Part shown: positions 58,702 to 64,000 of the stretch, in pieces
Layout of the letters: each line of letters starts with the position of its first letter
How positions within the stretch are numbered: the stretch's first letter is position 1
NCBI RefSeq assembly: GCF_001475935.1
Contig: NZ_LDQA01000024.1
Span: forward strand, 62,001-126,000
Source: Aureimonas ureilytica
GTDB lineage: Bacteria > Pseudomonadota > Alphaproteobacteria > Rhizobiales > Rhizobiaceae
DNA length: 64,000 bases
Direction of reading: 5' to 3'
Translations under genes and position numbers: made by a program
The notes under the pieces: model-generated
What the model was told of the DNA's origin: nothing
Seen by the model: the letters and a program-made list of their open reading frames with translations, nothing else
Databases searched by the model: none

Positions 58702-60138
58702 TCAAGCCGCAAGGCTCGGGCGAACCGTCCCGTCCAGCGCGCTGAGAACCCAGCCTTTCAATCGCGCGGCGTCGAGCGCTGTGGTCGTATCGACATCGAG
58801 CCGAGGCCCGAGGTCGAGCGGGCGGGCGCGGGCGGCGAGCGCGATGAGTTCGGGCACATAGTCGAGGCCGGGATGGCCGACGGGCCGATCCGCCACGCGC
58901 GAGGCGTAGCGCGCGCCGATCGTCTCGGGCGGCGCGCTGCACCAGAGTTCCACCACCGAGTCGACGCCGGCATCCGCCAGGAGCGGATCAAGGAAGTCTC
59001 TGGGCTGGAACCCGAACCAGGCATCGAGGATAAAAGTGGTGCCCTCGGGCGCTTCACGTGCCAGCGCGAACATCGCCGCCATGCTGGCGCGCCCGAGCTT
59101 GCGGTTGAACGGGCGGTCCACGCCTTCGATCTCAGTGAGGAACGGATTCTTCACCGTGTCGATCGACAGGATGGGCCAGCCCGTCGCATCTGACAGCGCG
59201 CGCGCGACGCCGCTCTTGCCGCTGGCCGGAACGCCGTTGACGAGAACGAGTCGCTTCCGAGCCGAGGATTGCTCGGGCAGCGCCGCCAGCGCCGCGCCGA
59301 TCACGCCGGCATCGTCCCCCAGCCGCGCGGGCGCGACCGGGCTGTCATACCAGCAGGCGGTTTTCTCGATGCCGGAGAGCGCGGCAAAAGCCGCCTCTCC
59401 GAGGCCACCGCCGAGAAGCACGAGCTCGGGGTCGAGAATGGCGACGAGATCGTCGATCGCATGGCGCAGCGGCCCCGCCCAGGCTTGCAGAACGCCGCGC
59501 GCCTGCTCGTCGCCGCCCGCGCGGCGGGCGAGAAGCTCGGACGCGCTTGTGCCGGCGGGCAGGCCGGCGCGCGCGATGTGACGGCCGAGCGCGGTGCCCG
59601 AACTCACCGTTTCCACGCAGCCGCGCTTGCCGCAGAGGCAGGGCTCGCCGGCGGGATCGACCAGAATATGGCCGAGCTGACCGGCCGTACCGCGCGAGCG
59701 CAGCAAGCGCCCGCCCTCTAGGATCGCGCCGCCGATGCCCGTGCCGATCGTCAGCATGACGATATTCTCGGCGCCCCGGCCGGCGCCGACACGCGCTTCC
59801 GCGACCAGCGCCATGGAGCAGTCATTGTCCACGGTGACGGGCCAGCCAAAGCGCGCTTCGAGATGCTCGGCGAGGGGAACGCGGGAGAGATCGACATAGC
59901 CGCCCGACAGAACCCGGCGCGCGCCGAAATCCACCCGGCCGGGCACGCCGACGCCCATTGCAGCGACGCTGCCATCGTCCAGCTCGGCAGCCAGAGCTTC
60001 GATCCGCTCGAGAACCACATGCGGGTCGGGCGCGCTCGCAATGCGAGCGCGCGCCAGGATCTCGCCCTCGGGCGAGACGCGGGCGGCGCGGATATGCGTG
60101 CCGCCGATGTCGATGCCGATGGCGTTCCTCCCCGCCAT
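58702..60138 (-). CDS. ROK-family sugar kinase fused to a P-loop kinase domain
   Basis: 478 residues. Residues 1-295: ROK kinase with phosphate motif GIDIGGTHIRAARV, catalytic Asp in VDNDCSMAL near 103, GTGIGGAIL, and the zinc motif CLCGKRGCVE near 167-176. From about 312 a second domain starts with Walker A VNGVPASGKSGVARAL and continues with ILSIDTVKNPFL and TTFILDAWFGFQPRDFL, like AAA_33/gluconokinase-type P-loop kinases. Two kinase folds on one chain are unusual. It begins 5 bases after the aldolase gene and may phosphorylate a ketose twice before aldol cleavage. Start at 60138; a further upstream frame overlaps the aldolase gene and is rejected. Confidence 0.85.
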   Translation of the reverse strand: MAGRNAIGIDIGGTHIRAARVSPEGEILARARIASAPDPHVVLERIEALAAELDDGSVAAMGVGVPGRVDFGARRVLSGGYVDLSRVPLAEHLEARFGWPVTVDNDCSMALVAEARVGAGRGAENIVMLTIGTGIGGAILEGGRLLRSRGTAGQLGHILVDPAGEPCLCGKRGCVETVSSGTALGRHIARAGLPAGTSASELLARRAGGDEQARGVLQAWAGPLRHAIDDLVAILDPELVLLGGGLGEAAFAALSGIEKTACWYDSPVAPARLGDDAGVIGAALAALPEQSSARKRLVLVNGVPASGKSGVARALSDATGWPILSIDTVKNPFLTEIEGVDRPFNRKLGRASMAAMFALAREAPEGTTFILDAWFGFQPRDFLDPLLADAGVDSVVELWCSAPPETIGARYASRVADRPVGHPGLDYVPELIALAARARPLDLGPRLDVDTTTALDAARLKGWVLSALDGTVRPSLAA

Positions 60139-60143
60139 GGCGA

Positions 60144-61058
60144 TCAGGCGACCTTGGCCTGCGGCGCGCGGTGGCGCGCGATCACGGCCTGGATTTCGCG
60201 AAGGCGCGGCACGGCGATCGTTTCCAGCCGGCGGCGCGTCTCGGCGCGGTCGAGCGAGATGCAGTCCTTCCACAGAGAGCGGCCGGCGATGACGCCCGAA
60301 GCCCCGTTCGCCATGGCGATGTCCACCTGACCCAAAAACGTCTCGTGATCGACGCCCGCCGAAAGAACGGCCCAAGGCACGTCGCCCGACATGGCGGTGA
60401 CGGCGGCGCAGGATTCCGGCGAGCCGGGGTAGGGAAGCTTCAGAACCTTGGAGCCGAGATCGAGGCAGATGCGCGTGCCGCCCTGAATCAGCTCGGGAAT
60501 CTTCGCCTTGTAGGCTTCGGGCGCTTCGCCTTCCAGCGCATAGGTCAGGAACTCGACCACCAGAAGCAGGTCCTCACGCGCGAAATCGGCGATAACCTGC
60601 TCGAGGATCGCGATATTGTGCGTGTTGGCGGCCGGCGTGTCGGAGCGCAGATAAACCATGATCTTGCCGCCCGTGCCGCCCAGCGCGCGAACGCGGCGGG
60701 CATCGACGCCCTCCACCAGCTTCGACAGGCGATAGCCTTCCGGCGAGACGTCCCAGCCGGACGCGTCGAGGCCGATCAGCAGCGCCGTGTCGCGCTCGAG
60801 AACCGCGTCGTCCACAAGCTGCGGCACGGCGCAGATCGGATCGACCAGAACGCAGCTCGCCTGGCTGGCGAGATAGCGGGTGATGTCGGCCTTGGTCAGG
60901 CCCAGCGTATCGTTGCCGATCTTGGCCTGTTCGGCCGGGTCGCTGGCGAGCAGCGTGCGCATCCCGCCCCGCTGGTCGCAGGCGATCACCATCATCGCCC
61001 CGTCGGGGCCACAGATTTGATGGTAGCCGCGCAGTTCCGCCGTCGTCATACGTGCCAT
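60144..61058 (-). CDS. LacD-like class I aldolase (tagatose-1,6-bisphosphate / sulfosugar-type)
   Basis: 304 residues from the ATG after GAGGAC. TIM barrel with VIACDQRGGMR near residues 22-33, LIGLDASGWD, VEFLTYAL, the Schiff-base lysine in DLGSKVLKLPYPG near 201-213, and VPWAVLSAGVDHETF. Family members cleave tagatose 1,6-bisphosphate or, as YihT, sulfofructose 1-phosphate. With the kinase fusion downstream in the same transcript it would split a phosphorylated ketohexose into two trioses. Divergent from a SorC regulator. Confidence 0.85.
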   Translation of the reverse strand: MARMTTAELRGYHQICGPDGAMMVIACDQRGGMRTLLASDPAEQAKIGNDTLGLTKADITRYLASQASCVLVDPICAVPQLVDDAVLERDTALLIGLDASGWDVSPEGYRLSKLVEGVDARRVRALGGTGGKIMVYLRSDTPAANTHNIAILEQVIADFAREDLLLVVEFLTYALEGEAPEAYKAKIPELIQGGTRICLDLGSKVLKLPYPGSPESCAAVTAMSGDVPWAVLSAGVDHETFLGQVDIAMANGASGVIAGRSLWKDCISLDRAETRRRLETIAVPRLREIQAVIARHRAPQAKVA

Positions 61059-61140
61059 CAGAAAGTCCTCCCAGGATGCGAGCGCCCGCGTTCCCGCCGG
61101 ACAGGGCGGGTCGGAAGGCGTGTCGCTTGCATGTTGTCGT

Positions 61141-61168
61141 GAGCTGATATAGCTCGGTAACATATTAC
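61141..61168. promoter_or_regulatory. Palindromic sites in the LacD/SorC divergent region
   Basis: GAGCT-gatat-AGCTC (61141-61155) and GTAA-cata-TTAC (61157-61168) lie side by side in the 171-base divergent region, 83 bases before the aldolase start. The second one resembles the CATAT-centred sites of the other SorC loci but not closely. Candidate operator of the local SorC regulator. Confidence 0.4.
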
Positions 61169-61229
61169 AGAAAGGAATTGCAAGCTGGCTTCGTCACCAA
61201 CATCCGATCAGGTCGCCTCGCGCACGCTG

Positions 61230-62132
61230 ATGCATACGGTCGCCAAGCTGCACTACGAGAGCGATCTCAGCCAGGTCGATATCGCCAAGCGGCTGGGGCT
61301 TTCGACCGCGACCATTTCGCGCCTGCTCCAGCGCGCGCGCGCCGAGGGGATCGTGCGCATCGAGGTGCGCGATCTCGTTTCGCCCGACGCGCTCGGCCAG
61401 TCGCTGGTGGACAAGCTCGGGCTCAAGCAGGCGGCGGTCGTGGAGGTGCCGAGCGGGCAGAGCGCCGGTGCGCTGGCCGCGCCGGTCGGGCAGATGCTGA
61501 TGAGGCAGGGGCTATCAGTCGGCTCGGTGGTCGCGATCGGCTGGGGCCGGGCGATCCGCGCCGTGATGGAAACGGGTCTGCCGCCCGTGCCCGGCGCGCT
61601 GACCGTGCCTGCGACCGGCGGGATGCAGCAACACGCGCCGCATTTCCAGATCAACGAATTCGCCCGGCTCGCCGCCGAAACGCTGCAAGGCACGCCGCAT
61701 TTCCTTCACGCCCCTTACTTGCCTTCGGCCGCGACGCGAGACGCGTTTCTGGCCGATCCAACCATCGCCGGCAGCGTGTCCTTGTGGGACCGCGTGTCGG
61801 TCGCGATTCTGGGCGTCGGCCTGCCCCATTCCTCCAACTCGCCCGACGAGACGGCGGCGACGCCCGGCGAGCGCGCCTTGGGGGATGCCGTGGGCGACGT
61901 CCTGCGCCATTACATCAGGCGCGATGGCAGCGTGATCGACTGGGACGGAGAAGGGCGGATGATCGCCATGTCCGCCGACCAGCTTCGTCGAACGCCACTG
62001 GTGGTCGGCGTGGCGCTGGGCGAGGCAAAGGCGGCCGCGATTGTCGGCGCGGCGCGTTCCGGCCTGATCTCGGCGCTGGCAACGGACGCGCGCACGGCGG
62101 AAGCCGTTCTGAGCGAAGCGGAAAAGGATTGA
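61230..62132 (+). CDS. SorC-family sugar-binding transcriptional regulator
   Basis: 300 residues from the first ATG. VAKLHYESDLSQVDIAKRLGLSTATISRLLQRARAEGIVRIEV (residues 4-46) is the helix-turn-helix; effector domain from about 60 with SVVAIGWGRAIRAVM, PATGGMQQHAP and VAILGVGLPHS. No ribosome site lies before this ATG and the frame stays open upstream with family-like residues (SDQVASRTL), so a non-ATG start near 61185 is possible. Probably controls the divergent aldolase/kinase genes and the ABC genes downstream. Confidence 0.85.
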   Translation: MHTVAKLHYESDLSQVDIAKRLGLSTATISRLLQRARAEGIVRIEVRDLVSPDALGQSLVDKLGLKQAAVVEVPSGQSAGALAAPVGQMLMRQGLSVGSVVAIGWGRAIRAVMETGLPPVPGALTVPATGGMQQHAPHFQINEFARLAAETLQGTPHFLHAPYLPSAATRDAFLADPTIAGSVSLWDRVSVAILGVGLPHSSNSPDETAATPGERALGDAVGDVLRHYIRRDGSVIDWDGEGRMIAMSADQLRRTPLVVGVALGEAKAAAIVGAARSGLISALATDARTAEAVLSEAEKD

Positions 62133-62462
62133 TCGAAATTTTGACGCGAGAAAAAATCTACGCTCGCACAACGAAAGATAATTGACAGGCGAAGCGCCTT
62201 GGCATTCCCTTGGAGGATGCGAAGGCAGCTTCAGTCTGCCTTTCGGGAATGGATTCGGTACGTCGATCCCGCTTCGGCCTTCGTTTCGAAACAGTGCATG
62301 AAATTGCTTGCAGCAACAATTTTCACTTGACGATCGCCCGCTCTCGCAGAAAACATAAGGTCCATGAGCGGCCGGTTCGGTGAAGCACTATCCGAGCCCG
62401 ACCCCCGAGCGAACATGTGTGGGAGCACATTCGGGGTGCCGGCTCATCCAAGGGAGGAACAC
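62133..62462. other. Leader region of the last ABC operon
   Basis: 330 bases without a gene. It has a hairpin AAGGCAG/CTGCCTT (62222-62242), possibly the terminator of the SorC gene; a short palindrome TTGCT-tgc-AGCAA (62304-62316) of LacI-operator type; and TTGACG (62327-62332), a possible -35 with AAAACA 17 bases on. TTGACA also occurs at 62182. A promoter here is likely; which hexamers are used is uncertain. Confidence 0.45.
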
Positions 62463-63458
62463 ATGCAGCGTCGTTCGATTCTGAAGGCGGCGGCCGGCTT
62501 GGCCGTGGCCGCATCCATTGGCCTGACCGCAGCCCCCGGCTTTGCGCAGGACAAGAAATACACCGTGGCGCTCATTCCGGGCCTCACCACGGACGCCTTC
62601 TATATCACGATGCGCAAGGGCGCGCAGGCCGCCGCCGACGCGCTGGGCGTGAACCTCGTGTTCCAAGGCGCGCCGGAGTTCAACCCGGTGGTGCAGGTCC
62701 CCGTTCTCGATGCGACCATCGCCCGCAAGCCGGACGCGATCCTGATCGCGCCGACCGACAAGACCCAGCTCGTCGAGCCGCTGCGCAAGGCCAATGAGGC
62801 CGGCATCGCGGTCATCACCGTGGATACGTTCATCGGCACCGGCCAGTACCAGACCGGCAAGGGCGACGCCGACTTCCCGCTCGCCTATATCGCGTCCGAC
62901 AACGTGCTGGGCGGTCGCATGGCGGCGCGCGCGCTGGCCACTGCCATCGGTGACGCCGGCGGCAAGGTCTATGTCTCCAACGTCAAGCCGGGCATCTCCA
63001 CGACCGACCAGCGCGAAGCCGGTTTCAAGGCGGAGATGAAGGAAAACTTCCCCAAGATCACCGTTCTCGACACGCAGTTCAACGACAACGACGCCAATAA
63101 GGCCGCGAGCCAGTTGCAGGCCGTCTATGCCCGCAATTCCGATCTGAAGGGCGTGTTCGGCGCCAATCTCTTCTCCGCGCTCGGCGCCGGAAACGGGGTG
63201 CAACAGGCGGGCCAGACCGGCAATATCAAGGTCGTCGCCTTCGACGCGCCGGGCTCGATCGTCGATAACATCCAGTCCGGCCTCGTGGACGCGGCGATTG
63301 CCCAGCACCCGGCCGAAATCGGCTATTACGGCGTCGTCTCGGCCTATGCCCATCTCACCGGCCAGTCGATCCCGACCAATATCGGCACTGGCTTCACGGT
63401 GATCAACAAGGCGAACGTCTCCGACCCGAACGTCGCGAAATACGTCTACTCCGAGTAG
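62463..63458 (+). CDS. Sugar ABC transporter substrate-binding protein (RbsB type)
   Basis: 331 residues, AGGGAGGA ribosome site. The signal MQRRSILKAAAGLAVAASIG...GFAQD begins with RRSILK, a Tat-like motif; cleavage after GFA (about 28). Mature part: VALIPGLTTDAFYITMRKGAQAAA, PDAILIAPTDKTQL, GIAVITVDTFIG, ASDNVLGGRMAARALA, GVFGANLFSALGAGNGV and VVAFDAPGSIVDNIQSG. First gene of a new CUT2 importer; substrate probably the sugar handled by the LacD-like aldolase and kinase fusion next door. Confidence 0.92.
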   Translation: MQRRSILKAAAGLAVAASIGLTAAPGFAQDKKYTVALIPGLTTDAFYITMRKGAQAAADALGVNLVFQGAPEFNPVVQVPVLDATIARKPDAILIAPTDKTQLVEPLRKANEAGIAVITVDTFIGTGQYQTGKGDADFPLAYIASDNVLGGRMAARALATAIGDAGGKVYVSNVKPGISTTDQREAGFKAEMKENFPKITVLDTQFNDNDANKAASQLQAVYARNSDLKGVFGANLFSALGAGNGVQQAGQTGNIKVVAFDAPGSIVDNIQSGLVDAAIAQHPAEIGYYGVVSAYAHLTGQSIPTNIGTGFTVINKANVSDPNVAKYVYSE

Positions 63459-63469
63459 CAACCCTTCGG

Positions 63470-63502
63470 CTTCGCGGTCAGCGTTATCGGCTGGCCGCGA
63501 AG
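63470..63502 (+). terminator. 13-bp hairpin after the binding-protein gene
   Basis: CTTCGCGGTCAGC (63470-63482) pairs with GCTGGCCGCGAAG (63490-63502) with one G-T pair and a 7-base loop, 11 bases after the stop. No T-tract. Confidence 0.6.
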
Positions 63503-63660
63503 GTTCAGCGCCCGGTGCCGGCTCGATCCAGCGATCCCGCGCTTCGTCCCGCTCCAGCGTTCCGGCCGGCCCTCAGCGCCCTTTCGCACCGGGCCGCCTC
63601 ATTCCTTCGCGCATCGATCTCAGCCACGAGAGGCGGAACCGCCGCCGGGCAGGTGAACTC

Positions 63661-64000
63661 ATGACAGCATCCGTAACGGGCGCGCCGCTTCCCGGCTCGC
63701 CTCAGACCCCGCCGCCGGCGAGCCCCGCCGTCCACGTCAAGCCGCAGGCCGACCACGCCGACAAGGCCAAGACCTGGCTTCAGCGCGTCGCCGATCTGAG
63801 GGCCTGGCTCTTTCTCCTGGCGCTGGCGCTCGGCTTCGAGGCCTGGGCGCGCATGGAGTTCGGCGGCACCTTCATCTTCAATTCGTTCAACATCCAGTCG
63901 ATCGCGATCTTCGCCGTCGCGCCCCTGATCCTGGCGACGGGCCAGACCTTCGTGATCATCTCCGGCGGCATCGACCTCTCGCTCGGCTTCATCATGGGGC
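63661..64000 (+). CDS. Sugar ABC transporter permease (RbsC type), 3' truncated
   Basis: The ATG at 63661 opens a frame that runs off the window (113 codons seen). A proline-rich cytoplasmic N-terminus of about 45 residues is followed by the first membrane segment (AWLFLLALALGFEAWARM), then FNIQSIAIFAVAPLILATGQTFVIISGGIDLSLGFIMG, where GGIDLSLG is the RbsC-family marker. Partner of the binding protein upstream; the ATPase gene must lie beyond the window. Any of several later starts is possible. Confidence 0.85.
   Translation, partial: MTASVTGAPLPGSPQTPPPASPAVHVKPQADHADKAKTWLQRVADLRAWLFLLALALGFEAWARMEFGGTFIFNSFNIQSIAIFAVAPLILATGQTFVIISGGIDLSLGFIMG

Noticed and set aside
1-64000. Insertion sequences, integrases or prophage genes
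   Set aside because: No transposase, integrase or phage structural protein is recognisable on either strand; composition is even apart from the rep region.

Overview
The window is about 64 kb of GC-rich DNA (roughly 65% GC by eye) from an alphaproteobacterium, most likely of the order Hyphomicrobiales (Rhizobiales). The main reason is a complete repABC replication and partition cassette in the middle (about 27.5-32.4 kb). It has RepA, RepB and RepC, a candidate counter-transcribed RNA between repB and repC, an AT-rich candidate origin inside repC, and three 16-bp parS-like palindromes. The window is therefore part of a secondary replicon (plasmid or chromid). Its other genes are mostly catabolic and transport operons. 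I see no tRNA, rRNA, CRISPR array, transposase or prophage.

Left part (0-27 kb). A truncated XRE-cupin regulator is followed by an eight-gene operon (757-8506). It pairs a ribose-type (CUT2) ABC importer with a phosphotriesterase-like hydrolase, a glutamine-amidotransferase-like protein, a PfkB kinase, a BtpA/SgcQ barrel protein and an M20 amidohydrolase; the substrate is not known. Three Tad minor-pilin genes run the other way (8511-11115). Next come a LysR/TauE pair; an ornithine-cyclodeaminase-like gene with a D-serine-dehydratase-like gene under a divergent LysR; a sulfone-sulfur operon (sfnG, sfnB, type II lumazine synthase); a spore-photoproduct-lyase-family radical SAM protein; and a DUF2934 protein. 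Then rpiB and a SorC-family regulator lie divergent from tkt-tpiA-fba. The RpiB and TpiA look like the tetrose-phosphate isomerases of erythritol/threitol catabolism (EryI, EryH).

Middle (27-44 kb). repABC; an HNH nuclease gene; a 17-bp-arm palindrome carrying a parS core; an aminotransferase; an Rrf2 regulator with a 35-bp palindrome upstream; an MgtC-like membrane protein. Then a hexuronate locus: gntR-uxuA on one strand, and uxaC, a four-gene CUT1-type ABC importer and a uxuB-like dehydrogenase on the other, around a palindromic GntR-type operator.

Right part (44-64 kb). A chemotaxis receptor, CorA and a divergent MFS transporter, then a long tetritol-type operon (49386-58680): CUT2 importer, short-chain dehydrogenase, DhaK, DhaL, a SorC-regulator-DhaK fusion and a second DhaL. 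A conserved-looking intergenic palindromic element sits before the last gene. Finally, a LacD-like aldolase and an unusual ROK-kinase/P-loop-kinase fusion lie divergent from a third SorC regulator and another CUT2 importer that runs off the end.

How it fits together. The dehydrogenase and DhaKL of the right-hand operon would make tetrulose phosphate. The rpiB/tpiA isomerases at 21-26 kb would turn it into erythrose 4-phosphate, and tkt/fba would pass that into central metabolism. The same CATATG-centred operator-like motif (TGTTCATATG) lies before both loci, which suggests one SorC regulon. Each of the four ABC solute-binding-protein genes is followed directly by a strong hairpin, as expected for differential expression inside ABC operons.
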